A stretch of DNA of 64,000 bases, from the NCBI GenBank assembly GCA_963693305.1, contig OY855912.1, forward strand, positions 3,708,501 through 3,772,500, in the 5' to 3' direction. Both the position numbers and the translations under genes were made by a program. Positions 21,170-34,460 of the stretch are shown here, one piece after another; within the stretch, counting starts at the first letter, position 1, and each line of letters starts with the position of its first letter. The notes under the pieces are model-generated. The model did not search any database and was not told the origin of the DNA. It was given only the letters and a program-made list of their open reading frames with translations. Source of the DNA: Meandrina meandrites (taxonomy: Eukaryota; Cnidaria; Anthozoa; Scleractinia; Meandrinidae).

Positions 21170-22213
21170 TTAGCAGGGAATACCAGCTCCTCCTACCCTA
21201 TTTCGCTTTACTGGCATTAAATGATTCCAAGTTCTCCAAATGGCGGTCTTTGCAGCATAAAAAATTCCTATTACGAGCTGTTTAACTTCTGGTATCCTCC
21301 AACAGTAAATTACTGGGTTAAGTGAACTGTTGACGTAAACAAAAGTCAAACCATAACTGAACAAAACTGACATAGATGTACGCCATCCCAAAATGCCAAC
21401 TAAAATTTTGTGAGAAAGGTACGGCAAATATGACAATATGAAAACACAAAACAAGTAGAACATGTTTATAACTGATTTTCTGTAGCGGGTTTGTGATGGA
21501 GTAGCTGTAACGTCATTCACCGTTTCAATAGATGTCGAAGCCTGCGCATGTGTTCCCAATTGAATGATTTGTCGCCGTAAACAAAAATATATCTTAATAT
21601 ATGAGAAGATAGTTATCAGGAAACAGATTGGAATCAGAAGAATGCTGATTAAGCTATACATTCGTTGATTTGTGAACCATAACGAAGCCCATAAGCCGCT
21701 TAAAACCCATATTAGAAGAAGAATAACAAAAACGCGTTTCAATGTAACGGTGCTATGATAGCGAATGCGTAGCAATAAGGCGAGAAGCCTGTCAATACTG
21801 ATGGCTGTCATGGTTAGGAACGAAACGGCAGACAAATGGCTTCCTTCGATGTGCGATATAATTCCTGGAGTGCAGAGCTCTGGAAGGTACCCGTTGATTT
21901 GCGCCCATCTGTAAGCTATAAACAGCGGCTGCACAATGGCTCCAACACCCAGATCTGACAGAGCAAGACTGCACAACAGAGCTTTGGATGGAGAATGCAG
22001 CGAGGAAGCTTTGTACAGCGCGTACAAAATAAGAATGTTAGCGAGGACGGCGATGAAACTGAACAGCGTATTCATTGCGCAGACCACCATGTCGGAGACA
22101 GAAATTACATCTTTCATCGCATCTTTGAAGAAGACATCTAGTTTGTCACATGAAGCTTGATCTGATTCCAAGCTGGAATTAAATGGAAAGCTGTTATTGT
22201 AGGAAAGAAGCAT
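21170..22213 (-). CDS. Rhodopsin-like GPCR 5 (347 aa), inverted paralog of GPCR 4
   Basis: Single-exon class A receptor. N-glycosylation sites at Asn7 and Asn12; TM1 Asn59 (LANILIL); TM2 Asp87; Cys114 before TM3; DRL at 141-143; TM5 with proline (IPICFLITIFSYIKIYF); TM7 NPVIYCWR. The stretch from TM1 to TM3 is almost the same as in the 16931 gene (GAIVQPLF, GSHLSAVSFLTMTAISIDRL), while TM4, the third loop and the C-tail have diverged. The third intracellular loop is longer here (TSIETVNDVTATPSQ). The two genes face each other tail to tail, which fits an inverted duplication. Likely G-protein coupled at the cell surface; ligand unknown. Confidence 0.92.
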   Translation of the reverse strand: MLLSYNNSFPFNSSLESDQASCDKLDVFFKDAMKDVISVSDMVVCAMNTLFSFIAVLANILILYALYKASSLHSPSKALLCSLALSDLGVGAIVQPLFIAYRWAQINGYLPELCTPGIISHIEGSHLSAVSFLTMTAISIDRLLALLLRIRYHSTVTLKRVFVILLLIWVLSGLWASLWFTNQRMYSLISILLIPICFLITIFSYIKIYFCLRRQIIQLGTHAQASTSIETVNDVTATPSQTRYRKSVINMFYLFCVFILSYLPYLSHKILVGILGWRTSMSVLFSYGLTFVYVNSSLNPVIYCWRIPEVKQLVIGIFYAAKTAIWRTWNHLMPVKRNRVGGAGIPC

Positions 22214-22675
22214 CTACTTTTTTGTCAGATTCTCTCGATTTCGCTGTGACTTCAAAAAAGCTTCCATTGAAATGTCCAAGAAGTTGCATAAATCTCGAAA
22301 ACAGAGAAAGTTACCAAGAAAGTCTATACTTTCGCGTATTAAGACAAGGCTGGATAAACACTAAGCAAAATTATTCGAATGTTAGGACTGCACTGTATAA
22401 CACAGCAATTCTAGTGTTGTGATTGGCTAACGAAGCAATTTATTCAGTGTCATTTGGGACTGCAGGCCCAACAGAAAAACAAAGCAACATTCACGAATGA
22501 AATTACACATCCCTGTCATAAATGCTGTGAGAGGCAAGAAAAAATTGCAAATAGTAAATAGAAAAGGAGCAGATGTTGACACATTATTTAATTGCAAATT
22601 TGCATCGAGGTGGCAAGTGGGGAAGTGGGGGTATTTGTTTTACCGGGTGTTGTAATCGATAAATGAACGCTTTTT

Positions 22676-22919
22676 GGAAAATACGATTACGTAAGCTTAT
22701 AAGCTACTAGAATGTTTTGTGCACTGTGCACATCGATACTTAGATGTTAGCCGAAGACTGACGCATCTTAATTTAACTGATAGCCGCTCTAAGAGCTGGA
22801 AAATACGATTATGTAACCTTAAACTACTAGAATGTTTTGTCCTCTGTGCACATCGATACTTAGATGTTAGCCGAAGACTAACGCATCCTAATTAACTGAT
22901 ACCCACTCTGAAAGCTGCA
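22676..22919 (+). repeat. Tandem duplication, 2 copies of about 122 bp
   Basis: Two adjacent copies starting at 22676 and 22798. Both contain GGAAAATACGATTA, ACTAGAATGTTTTGT and GTGCACATCGATACTTAGAT. They differ by some substitutions and small indels. No coding content. Confidence 0.8.
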
Positions 22920-25900
22920 AAATTTACTGCTAGCTAAAAAAAGGCTGAAATCTTAACTGGAGAAATTGTAAACAAAAGGCAATGAAAGAAGCGGATCTTG
23001 TTTCTTGTTTCTAACCCTTCTCTCTGTTTTTTTTTTTTTTTGTTGTTGTTTTTTTGTTTTTTTGGAATTAATGAACCTTACCTGACTAAGCCCAAGAAAT
23101 AATAATTTCATGTACCGTATGTTATTTGACATTTTTAATGGGAAGCACAAAAATCAAGAAGAAGAAAACAGTCATTCTCACCTTCCCCGGTTCACTACTC
23201 CAGACAGAAGAGGCCTCCTTCCCTACACCCCCACCCCCACCCCCTTCCATCCATCCTGTGTTTTTGCTATAAAGTGTAAAAGAAGAAATAATCAATAGAA
23301 TTAAATATTTCTATCTGTTATTGTGGAAAACCATTCCTTCTATTGATAACATCACAGTAGGTAGTCAGTATGATGATATACAGTGTCTATATAGTTCACT
23401 GTTGTTTCCGGTTTTTAATTAAAGACTGTGTGGCATATATTCATTAAAAACCAAATTTGTATTTTAAGCATATCATTTGTGTCAGGAGTATTAATTGCAG
23501 CGCTATTGTACAACAGGCAGCAGCCTGGGATAGCCAGCTGCAGAAATAACATTCTACTTTGTAAAAGGTAAAGATGTTAATTTCTTTCGAATAAAAATTC
23601 ACACAAGGTTAGTAAAGCCTTCCAGGATCGAAAAAGCTAAGTTTTATTTTTTGTTTATATATATTTTTTAATGTTTCCATTTTTATTTTCTTGTTTTTAT
23701 TTTTTTAACATTTTTGTCAGGGATTGGCACTGACATATTTCAAGGCGCAGAGTATGACATTCTATAATGATCGAAAATTAAACATTGCACGAAACTTTCC
23801 TATCGTTTTGTGACTTTATGTTAATGATATATCTAGACAGAATCGTTCCAATTCGTTTGGTAATTTTAAAGAGAGCACCTGTCATAAAAAGAAACCTCCT
23901 CTAAGCCAACAATCCCACATCTCAGTAGTTCGTTTTAAAAGATCTTTCCTCTGAAAAACTATGCCTAGAGGAAACAATTATCACAGAGATTCCTACAATC
24001 GCCAGGTTTTTCGCGTTTTTTTTTTCGGCAACACAACTGCGCGCCGTGTTGATTGCTTTGCAAGGTGGGAGATCATGGCTACGATTGGGAACTCGCCCCT
24101 ACAACCCCCCCCCCCCCCTCCCCTTCCCCCTAATTCCCACCCCTACCCCTACCCTCTTTCCTTATACTTTCTCGTTATTCTTGTGGTCATTCAAATATAT
24201 TTATTAAGACTGAGATAGAATCGGTGATACGTGACCAGTCGGCACGGACATCTGACAAAGCTGTGTAATCAAACGAAAATAACAAACAACCAAGTCAACA
24301 ATATCGAGGTTTTAGCATGGAAAAAGTAAATGATACGGGATTGGAAAGGGCATTCGAAACAGTGACTGGATACAATAAGTAATTCATGGTGACAATTCAG
24401 GATATTTTAGCTATTTTGTACGACAGATGAATGGCGCGTGTGTTTACAAAGGCTAGTGCAACAAATAAGAGAGAAATAAATTCATAAGATTCGATTTTCT
24501 ATTTCGCCAAAGAAGGAAACAAATGAACTTGTTTTTCTTTTCTCAAGATAATAGAGCGCGTTTTACCTTATATTTAATATATTTACTATCGAATAGGATT
24601 TCGGAGGCCGAAGATAACGTTAGCTAATGAAAGCTTTTAACTAAGTGAATTTAACCAATGGGATGATTCTTCACGCTGAAAATGCTCATATCGTGATAGG
24701 AATGTTTACACGGTCATCGTGCACACTCATGATCGCTTCGGTCAGTTCTGTAGATAGCATCTTTCGTTTGCCTCCTTCTATGTTGCAATGATCTAGGTCT
24801 TTAGTTTTTTAAAGTTTTAATTTCGCATTTTAGAACCGTCACTTCTGAACATGTGTGCTGTAGCATACGAAACGTCATTGCAAGTTTTATTTCAGTTTCA
24901 CAAACCATGCGTAGTCCGTGTGCCATGTTTATTGTCGTTGTTTGAATTTGTCATTTTGGGTTTACTTATCTGTCCGTTTCCCTATTCTCCTTTTTACACA
25001 AGATTGACACGGAATAATTTTCATGGGATAGCACATTTCATAGTTTTTTCATTTCATAAGCTTTACATTTATATATAGTTTGCGGTGGCCATGGTTTAGA
25101 AAAGCTTGGTTTGCAGCCGTTTGCGCGAATGTCAAACAGCGACAATAAACATTTTTTCTTTTTATGGATACGTACGTGTTATGACATAGGCCATTGCGTA
25201 GGGAGGTCAATTTTAGGAAACGGAAATCGCTCACAAGGGTTTCACTAAATATGTCTGAATTTCGTACAGTTTCTACAAATCGATGCCTAGTTTACACAGA
25301 GATATACGCCACTAAAGTCTAAATGTAAATAATAATATGAATATAACAAAATAAGCTAAAACTGTAATTTCTGATGTATTTGCTAGTCCAAAAACCCGAC
25401 GACTTCCTTAATCGCAACAGGAACTTTTGATCATTTAATTTTTGCCAGACATAGAGCAACTTTAAACACTAGGGCACTCGTTTCTTGTTTTACGTCCAGT
25501 CAATACAATTTGCATGGCTAACACATTTCATAACTTTATCTCTATTTATTTTAGCACTGTTTCCTGTTTTAAACACACGAAAGAAAGGTTTGAAGTTTTT
25601 CTTTAGTTTAATATCGCTCGATTTAGTGAAAACTTACTTTCTTTCAACGTTTGGTCTGCTAAGTTTAGGATATGTGTGTATATGTCAGTTCTGCAAAATA
25701 AACTCATTTCGTCAGAAGTTTTATTTCGTTAATATATTATTTGTAAAATAGTATTTGCTGTAATGTGATTGGCTAAGGAAGCGAAACCACTTACGCAAGC
25801 TGTAAAAAGGCCTTGAGTGTTTCAGGCAAAATAAATAAAAAACAGTAGAAACAAAAAAGAAACGTTTCAAGCTTGCTTTGTTCCATAATATGCGTGACAA

Positions 25901-26393
25901 AAAAGGGAGATTAAAGAAAATGAATAGTGAAAGTCTTCTCGTTTTATTCTCAAAATGTGCTTGTTTAAAATAGACGCGTGCGTGTTGTTTTCAGCGAAGT
26001 TTCTATTAATATTAACAGCCCAACTGATCATTATACATAATGAGGTTTTATGGCTGGATAGAAAATTAAACCACTTTAAAATTCACGGAAACCAATAGCC
26101 AACTAACCATAGATTAAATGATGATCGCAGTAGACACAGAAGATTTGTTGTAGAAAAGATCTCAAACCGAGGAAATTTCTCGCTAAAACCCATTTGACAG
26201 AGGATCGAAAACCTGTCAATCATTATTGTTCCAAGCAGGTGAAATAACATATTTACGGACGTTTGAAAAATGTAAATGAGTTAAGTCTTGGGCAACATAA
26301 ACACCAAAGCGATTCCAATATTAAATCATTGTTAACGACTGAATGACGAACAGAGCACAAGCTGAGAGCTGTTGAACCAAACCCAAAATAACC
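22920..26393. other. Intergenic with homopolymer and C-rich tracts
   Basis: No gene recognised. Low-complexity tracts are a T run (about 23028-23061), C/A-rich CCCCCACCCCC (23225-23245) and a C run (24105-24120). The short frames here (60-88 codons) are AT-driven and show no domain. Confidence 0.4.
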
Positions 26394-27401
26394 ATGGTAG
26401 ACAATACATCTCAGATGAATTCAAGCGCCACTCAATTCACATGTTACGATCCTTCAATTTTTCTTCGAGCTCCGGCGTCTCTTCACACAAACTATATCAT
26501 TGCCGCGTTTTTCAACGCTTTATTTGCTTTTACGGCATTTTTTGGCAATGCCATGATTTTAACCGCGTTAAGAAAGGCGTCGTCCATTAATTCCGCCTCG
26601 AATTCGCTTTTGTGCAGTTTGGCCACGTCCGATCTGATGGTCGGTCTCGTTGTGCAACCACTTCACGTCATTTACTGCATTTACGGCGTCATAGGCGGTC
26701 CTCAAGTCCGCTGTTACTCTCGCATCATGTTCGCATGGTCATCTGATTACTTCATTGCTGTCTCGTTCCTTACCATTGTAGCTATAAGCCTGGACCGCTA
26801 TCTGGCATTATGCCACCGTCATAGATACCGATCGGCAATGACCCGAAGCAGGACCATAGGAGTCATCTTGGCTCTGTGGGTTCTCTGTCTCAGTTTTCCA
26901 GTTGGTCGCTTTGTGAGTTCCTCGATTCCGATGATCCTGTCCTCTGCGGTATTCCTAATTTTCCTCGTCATTCCCTCTTACGCGGTTTACAAGATTTACC
27001 ACTTTCTAAAGCAGCATGAGATTCAAATTTCCCAGTCCCAGTTTCAGCATTCCGCTTCAAACAACAACAAGATGGCCGGCTTTAACGTGCAGCAGTACAA
27101 GAGATCCGTGATCACGTTGCTGTGTGTGTACTTTTCTCTCCTGGTGTGCTTCCTTCCTTCTGTTGTTGTCACAGTAGCTTGGGTAACTGCAGACCGCTCC
27201 GGCAAGTTTACACTCATAAAAGTTGGAAATTTCTCGCTCACGTTTTTAATGTTTAACTCCAGTTTGAACCCGTTTCTCTATTGCTGGAGAATTCGAGAAG
27301 TGCGCAAGTTGTCTATCGGCTTGTTAAAGAAGTGGTTTTGCTGCGGTAACAAAAACAGTAAGAATAGTAAAAGAAAAGATTCTGAAGAAACCCGCTTATA
27401 A
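26394..27401 (+). CDS. Rhodopsin-like GPCR 6 (335 aa), classical motifs
   Basis: Single-exon class A receptor starting in a strong context (ACCATGG). N-glycosylation sites Asn4 and Asn9. TM1 GN (51-52), TM2 LATSD (Asp80), Cys107 before TM3, full DRY (134-136), TM4 LWVLC, TM5 with proline (FLVIPSYAVYKIYHF), TM6 CFLPSV, and TM7 NPFLY (292-296) with CWR. Two cysteines at 316-317 after the short amphipathic segment are good palmitoylation sites, and a basic, Ser-rich tail follows. The second extracellular loop is short and cysteine-free. It is distinct from the other receptors in the window and is the only one with a canonical DRY. Ligand unknown. Confidence 0.93.
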   Translation: MVDNTSQMNSSATQFTCYDPSIFLRAPASLHTNYIIAAFFNALFAFTAFFGNAMILTALRKASSINSASNSLLCSLATSDLMVGLVVQPLHVIYCIYGVIGGPQVRCYSRIMFAWSSDYFIAVSFLTIVAISLDRYLALCHRHRYRSAMTRSRTIGVILALWVLCLSFPVGRFVSSSIPMILSSAVFLIFLVIPSYAVYKIYHFLKQHEIQISQSQFQHSASNNNKMAGFNVQQYKRSVITLLCVYFSLLVCFLPSVVVTVAWVTADRSGKFTLIKVGNFSLTFLMFNSSLNPFLYCWRIREVRKLSIGLLKKWFCCGNKNSKNSKRKDSEETRL

Positions 27402-27418
27402 ACCTTTGACTTGTAAAA

Positions 27419-27424
27419 AATAAA
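27419..27424 (+). other. Polyadenylation signal AATAAA for GPCR 6
   Basis: AATAAA only 18 bases after the stop codon of the 26394 receptor, which would give a very short 3' UTR. Confidence 0.45.
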
Positions 27425-30400
27425 AGTAAATGTTGTTTATAGTGGCCATGCACTTAGCTTCGAGATAGATGGTTTACAGACATGCCACTGAAACATAAGA
27501 AACTAGTATTATAAATGAACATAACATATATATCATACCAGAAACTCATAACGTATATATCAACAGCGAATTGGTAAAGGAATATGAAAATATATCCAGG
27601 CGTGGCCGGGAAACTACTGACAAAAAGCAGGTGAAACAACGAGTATAAATACATGTAAGCTTCTAAAATGCTTTAAAAGAAATGTCCTTTTAGAAGAAAA
27701 TGTGCGCAAAAGTGCGCTGAAAGTAGTTTCGTGATTTAATGGCATATTGTTCATTTTTTTTGTGATGGATGCATGGACGCTTTTCACTGATCAAAAATTC
27801 AGGTCTGGCCTTCGGAAATTTTCCTCAGTGGTACTAAAAAAGAAGTTTTCTAGTTGACTGCGAATTTCCATGAATTTTCCCTGAATTTCCTGAATTTTCG
27901 CTTGGATTATTTACTATTATTTATTATTATTTACGATTATTTATTATTATATCGAGAATGCAACAGCGAAACTTCCCAAGGAAAGTTCACCGGGCACACC
28001 ATTCGCTCTCGCTCCTAGATAAATTTTTGAAACTTTTGGTTTAATCGGAAGTTCTCAAAGAAAGGTTAATTCTATAGTCACCGTAAACTAAGATGATGAA
28101 GAAACAGAATTTCCTTGCATGATAAAGGTATATTGATCTTATAGAACGTTGCATTATTAGTGTTTAGTGTGAGAGATTTTGATTGAAAAGGCCGGGCTCT
28201 ATGCCGTTTAATAGGTTATCATTAACATTTGAACCAGGTTTAGCTAGCATTTGTTGTCTTTGCGGCTTAAGAATGCATTCAAGTGACTCACTTGAAAACA
28301 CGAGGAAATTAGGCGAGTAGACAAAACGAAAAGATTATAGTACATTCTGGATCAAATAATGAAATGTAGAAGTTAATTAATTAAGTAATTTATAAACAAG
28401 ACAAACGTTCCAAAAATTGTTTCAATCGCAACATTATTCTGGCTTTATTTAGTTTGCGCAGGCTTATAGATGTAGCTGTTAAATTAATGATTATTCCGAC
28501 TCGTTTAATTGAAAGTTCCGTTTTTACATGATGGCAACAAATTTTCAGGGCATAACTTTCCAGTTGATCTTTCAGTAACTAAAAGAATATAAATATTACC
28601 ATTAGCCATGTATGCGTAATAAATAAACATTTTGATTTAATGGTGTGCTTTGTGGATCTGTGCACATTTGATGTTATCTCTTAGAGTTCACGGATCTATA
28701 TTTAACCGGCATTACAGTAGGATCCCGATTTATCGAACCTCAATGGAACAAAAATTGTTTCCGTTCGTGAAATTTGGAGTTCAAAATATCAAGGGCAAAA
28801 CTTGCAGTGTTCGCAAAATCGTGTTTCTGCTGTATTTTGCGTGATCTGTTTTCCAAGGGTGTCTTTTTTGGTATGGGGCGAGGGCTTCGTATTTGTTCGC
28901 TTTTTCCAAGACGAGCCAGAAGAGAAAAACAGCCTCACAGTTCACAGACGGTGTACGTTATTTTTTATTTTTATTTTTTATTTTTTCATTTATTTGCAAC
29001 CTAAACAAGCACATTAATTCGGCTGATCAGTTTACAATATTGACACAATTCTAGAAATTGCGTATTCACTAATCAACGTTTTAAAATAGGTTAGTAACAC
29101 AAGGCAAATGGAAAAATTCATTGAATGATAACAAAAAAAAAAACTAAAAAACGGACCGATTGCTTGCTGTATTGAGACAGATGTAGAATATAATATTGTC
29201 GAGAATCAAAAATTAGCCAGACTCATTTGTAGTTGAACGAGTCTCAGCAAACTTAAAATTCACCGCGCACGGTAAAAAAAAATCTTTTCATTGATTACTC
29301 AGCGATAATTCTGATAGCTGACCCGAAGATAAATATTGAAAGAGGAATGCTTTGCATAAGGAAATAGAATGCGATTAAAGCTCAGTATGAAATAAGTTGC
29401 AATAAAAGCATGACAGGGTTGATTTGGAGTCACGTTCCGGCTCTTATGAACTTACGAGCACTTAATTTCCGGACAATGAGACGAGAATACATCGGAAGGG
29501 AAAATGATCAGATCAATAATTTTAAAGCATAATGTTATTTTTTGAGGAGAAGAAAGATCTCATTTATATCCAACAAAAACTGTTATTTTTAACAAAGCAA
29601 ATTTCCATGGGAGGAAAAATAGCTATTCAGTTGCTCAAAGATTTGTAGAGCCCTGTCTATGGATCATAAACATAACTACCTCGGGAAGTATTCAGCAAAT
29701 AAAACTACATTTTTATCTTCCGCAACCTATTCCGTCGCGTAATATTTTGCAAAAGACTAATGTACATATTCACGACATTAAATAGTTCAAATTCGCCCAC
29801 CACGATGCCCGAGAAGCTAATATAAAGCGCTCTTTTTTTCCAAATCTCCCAGATCATTAGATGCATATTCTGGAACTTACTCGAAGTGTGAACAAAACAA
29901 TTTGAAATGTAAGAAAGCCAGTGCTGAGGAAATAGAATCGGGTAGATTTAATGGTCTACTCTATTTTCCAAGTCATGATCAGATTGCTTCGTATGCTCAC
30001 TGATTAGATCATGTGCTATTCTATCAGATTAAGCAAAACCATTCTCTCGTGTTCTAAACCATCAAACCACCCAAAATACCTTTTGTTTGGTCTGGTAAAT
30101 TTATCATTTTGAAATACAGAAATTCTAGCCGATCTGAATTGTCCTTAGCGGTTTCAATTCAACTTCCCTTGTCACGATCGATTTCATGATTTTTGTCGCC
30201 CAACCTCATTATTAGCATAAATTTATCAAAGGCAAACGTCTTGCGTAAACAATAACGACTATGCCATTTAGGGCATTTAACCGATGTGTGGCATACCTTG
30301 AATATTGAACGATATATTTGTTCAGATTTACTCTAAATTTGGCAAATCGCAAAACGAGCGCCACGAGTTAGGTAATAGGGGTCCGCCCGGCAAATTGAAG

Positions 30401-30516
30401 GACCGAGGGGATCCGAGGGAGGTTTTATCACGAGTCAGTTTTTTGACAACATTAAAATAATTCATTAATTCAGTATAGACATAGATTTCTGTAAAGAAAT
30501 AATCCTTACAATCTTA
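27425..30516. other. Intergenic, no recognised gene
   Basis: AT-rich spacer. Short overlapping frames at 28650-29017 are unsupported. A pogo-like snippet (TCCCGATTTATCGAACCTC, near 28721) may be a degraded transposon end. Confidence 0.4.
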
Positions 30517-30848
30517 AGGCCTGGCCAAACGGAGGCGCAAGTAGACACAAGTTGAAAACTTGCGTCAACTTGGGTCTCCGTTTGGCCACGACTTGCGTGC
30601 GCTTGCGTTGACTTGCGTTCACTTAGGTCGAGATCAAATTTGCACGCAAGTCAACGCAAGTTTTTCACCGTTTGGCCGCCCAACTCAAGTCAACGCAAGT
30701 TTTGTTTACTTCAAGTACTATTTTGACAACTTGCGCGCGTTGCCAGTAGACTTAGCTTGTGAGTCTGTTTGGCCAGCCAACGCAACTCTGTACGCAAGTT
30801 CAGCTTGCAACTACTTGCGTCTACTTGCGTTACCATTTGGCCAGGGCT
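30517..30848. mobile_element. 332-bp MITE with internal ACTTGCGT repeats (Harbinger-like)
   Basis: Terminal inverted repeats AGGCCTGGCCAAACGG and, at the right end, the complement of AGCCCTGGCCAAATGG. TTA flanks both ends (30514-30516, 30849-30851), as for PIF/Harbinger elements. The inside is filled by many copies of ACTTGCGT/ACGCAAGT, and the phrase CGTTTGGCC occurs in both senses. The 136-codon frame at 30560 is a product of this repeat. Confidence 0.65.
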
Positions 30849-33800
30849 TTAAAAAAAACGAAGAAAAACGTCTGATGCGCCCAAGGCTGGCATTCCGGAT
30901 AGACCGGTCTTTCAGGTCCTTAGCAAGGATTGTTCGGAGACTCCAAAGAAGACAGCGAGTACTGGATTGACCGTGAAAATTGTGGAAAGTCTATTCCAGC
31001 AAGCAGTAGTAAGTTTATGTGGTGAATCTGGAGCTGCTTTAGTAAAGAAGGCTTACTGGATGAAAGCGTGGCTTACTCTTATTTGTGAATGAAAGCGAGG
31101 CTCCCGCTTCCCCATACGTCGTGTGTTTTCATTCGATCATCAAACCTGTCTCCGATTCCGACTTCGCTTCCATCGCTTAACACGGTCGCTATCTAGTGTA
31201 AACTAGCCCTAAAAGAACAGAATGGGATTCAGGACGAGTGCTATAAGTGAGTTGAGAACACACTTGACTTTCACGCAACTAAGATTCCCAGTAAACAACA
31301 GGGATGGGCGTTCCTTGTGACCGCGGTCGCTAACAGCATCCGCACGGGTGAAGCTGTTGTCCAGTAATTTAGCGGTCAGACGAAAGTTATGCCGGACGCC
31401 TGTGCTCGTTTGTTCGAATGCAGTGAAAGGTGACAACTCTTATCTGACCCAGTGGTACAGCCAGCGGGGAGATGTTGAATCTACTAGGTCAGAAGTGAAT
31501 ACGGGATGTGCTAAAGGGCGACAGCTGACGATTTTCTTTTTCACCAGATCATAATCTCTGGATCTGGAGACTTCAAGCTATATGATGATAAAAAGCAGAT
31601 AGTCCGGGAGTTAGAGGCTCAAAAAGGCCTAAGTCCTGGACTAAAAGTCACTATAGTTTATTCACGAGAGATTCTGAGCTAAATTAGATATTACTAACTA
31701 GCTTAGCTGTGCTTATCTGCTTCTAGCCATTCCAGACGCTATTTCATCCTAGCAAATGATGATTATGTCCATAGAATAACTCTATCGTTCCCTCTAAAAG
31801 TCTTTTCTATAGTGTAGAGAAAAATTAGACACGATCATGGCAGCTTGTAAAGTGGTTAGTGCGAACTCCAGTGCTAGCCAAATGATTTTATTATTCGAAA
31901 TGCTATATCCACTTTTTGGAAGTCCTAAAATCTTGCTGGGTTTTAAAATTATAGGAAAAATGATCCCCTTTTGTGTAAATCCATAAATCTGGAAAACGTT
32001 TATACTTAATAACACAGATAAAAAATTCATAAGCTGCCACGTGCTAACGGAGGTGCTTTTCTCCTTCCCTTCACCGCATTCACGTCCCCGCCCGCTTTCT
32101 CTGCTCGTTCCCAGCTCACCAGCCTCCCCTGGAAACTTGTAACAGAGGCAGGTGTAGGTCGGTGTAGTGCAGATTCGTATGATAACGGCCGGGCGAAACC
32201 CTAATAACAATTGAAAATATACCACAACGAATAAATTTGTACTGAAGGATCCGGACCGATTAGCCACTTTTAAAAAGATAAACCCTGGATGCGAATAAGA
32301 TTTTCATAAAAATATTATGTGTGTCACTATCATTTTTATTAATTTTTTACCTGCCATTTTTATTTTGACAAAGAGCCCCTGTAGGCGTATATAACTAGTG
32401 TCTCGATTCATCCCGCAAAAAAATTAAGAAAACAACATCAAAACGACAAATAACAATATGGCGTTATCTGGTCATAAACTAAGTTTTATTTACGTCCTTT
32501 TTTACATCTCCCGGTAGTTTTGCTAAACTCCTTCTAGTTTAATTTGTTTTCACAGCATAGCAGCTTGTCATTCAACGTCGTGGGCAACGTTCTATTTTAA
32601 AACGGAAATTTGCTTTCTTACTTTTAATATCCATAGCAAATTTAAGATAGATGGATGATTACAGGGCTGTGTCGCAAAAGCTGATCAATTAGAAAATGTG
32701 ATATGAACGCGACGCCAAAGAGGTAAATAATGAACGATCAATAAACGACGAAAGGCAAATAGCAATGAATTTATGTCCAACAGCCCTTTTCTTATGAAGA
32801 TGAGTTTCACTTGTACGTTTTTGATCTTGCAAATCAAACTCGCTACTATATAAAGGACTCGCTTCGAAACGGAGGTAAATGGCAACACGGGAAACGCGTA
32901 TTCCACGAAATTCAAACCAAGAATTGTAGGCAAAATATAAAGCAAAAAAAAACATTTGGAATTGCGCACTTGAATTCTATTGTTAGTATACAGCTGTTTC
33001 AGCGTTGTCGCCTACGCTTTTACACTTCTCAGTGAAGGATAATTAACCTTTCTCAAAACAGCCTCAATCTTTTAGGAGCTCGTATGATATGTAGGCGGTA
33101 ATCACGCGTTTGTTCGCCCACCTCTCTGCCTCACCTGTTCTCGAGCGATGAAACGTCGACTCGCTTCGACTTGTAGCGGAGATCATTGATCTCATACTGG
33201 ATAATTAGAATTCACTTTCCTTTGCTTTTTCACTTTGAAATGGAAATAGCGAATCGCTCGAGGTTTAAAAATAGAATGTAAATGATAATCCCGCCACCCC
33301 CCACCCACGAGGCTCAGACAACATCAGCGTGTTCTGAGAGAGATAGAGGGAATCTAGGCGAAGTTTTCGTTTCAAAAAAGTGTTTTAAGAAAGTGTTTTA
33401 GGAAAATCGTCCTCCATTCCTGTTTGTTTGTCGGAGTCTTGTCTGAATCATGACGTCACTCGAGCGCTTCGCTATTTTTACAGTTCCATACAATGTTGGC
33501 GAGACGTGATCTGGTGATCTCAAGTTGATCTCTTCATGTTAGGAAATGACGTGAATACGATAACTGTCAAAAAAGCATAAAAATTTCCTTATACTTTTGT
33601 TCTCAATCCTAATACACGCTGCTGTACGTAGCTGAGATCATATTAATGATTAAACTGACTATACAGCAGTGGAGATATGCCCTTAAGTTCTCAAAGAAAC
33701 AACCCTCTTTCAGTGCTTTCAGGTGAAACAGCTTTTTCTCGAAAGGTCGCACATTTCGAGAGACCTCGGGTCCCCGAAACGAGTACGATTTGAAGGCCGA

Positions 33801-34413
33801 TTCATCCAAAAAAAAACGAAAATCATCTTCATTTTATTTAAATGAGATAATGTCATTTGAAACCTCATTAATTGCTTATTCCGTTGTTTCTCGTAACAAG
33901 GAAAAGTTTGTCTGTAAAAGGAACGAGAAGAAGCCACAAAATATGGAGAAGATGTTAAATTGGATGCTCTTAAGCTTGTTTCTCCGTAGGATTGTGTTAT
34001 CAAAAACCGACAGGACAGAGAACCTCGTTTGAGTCGCGAACTTTGCGGTAAATATCAAAACTGAAAGACGAACACGAAAATGTTCAAAATCAGCTATGCA
34101 TTCGCGTTTATTTCTTTCCAAATCAAGTTAAATCTTTAAAATTATTTACTAACCTACTTTACGTATACAATGCCCTTCCCTAATACATTTTTGAAATATG
34201 AACAATCTATTAAACGACGTATATGAGTCATGTGAAAGAAAAAATTCGAGAAAGAGCCTGGATACGATAAACATTCATTAATGTCTATACAGTACTAGGA
34301 AGTCAGTAGCCCGTAGGTCTATAACAACTACGTTTACACAGTGTATTCCGAATTTGTACACGTATTAAGGTCTCGATATTTACAGAAACTATTTTAAAGT
34401 TTATGTTATTTTT
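30849..34413. other. Intergenic, no recognised gene
   Basis: The longest frame is 157 codons on the minus strand (31794-32267). It has hydrophobic stretches but no recognisable domain, start context or splice pattern, so I leave it uncalled. A GC-rich patch lies at about 32040-32200 and a C-rich tract at 33292-33308. Confidence 0.4.
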
Positions 34414-34451
34414 CACTGACCGACCGACCGACTGACTGACTGACTGACTGA
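34414..34451 (+). repeat. (GACT/GACC)n microsatellite
   Basis: About nine tetranucleotide units, first GACC then GACT, ten bases past the stop codon of the minus-strand BTB gene and so probably in its 3' UTR. Confidence 0.85.
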
Positions 34452-34460
34452 GGTAATCGA

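Noticed and set aside
30560..30970. 136-codon frame on the plus strand
   Set aside because: Lies mostly on the ACTTGCGT-repeat MITE; the open frame is a result of the repeat.
31794..32267. 157-codon frame on the minus strand
   Set aside because: No recognisable domain, composition changes along the frame, and no splice or promoter signals; likely a chance frame.
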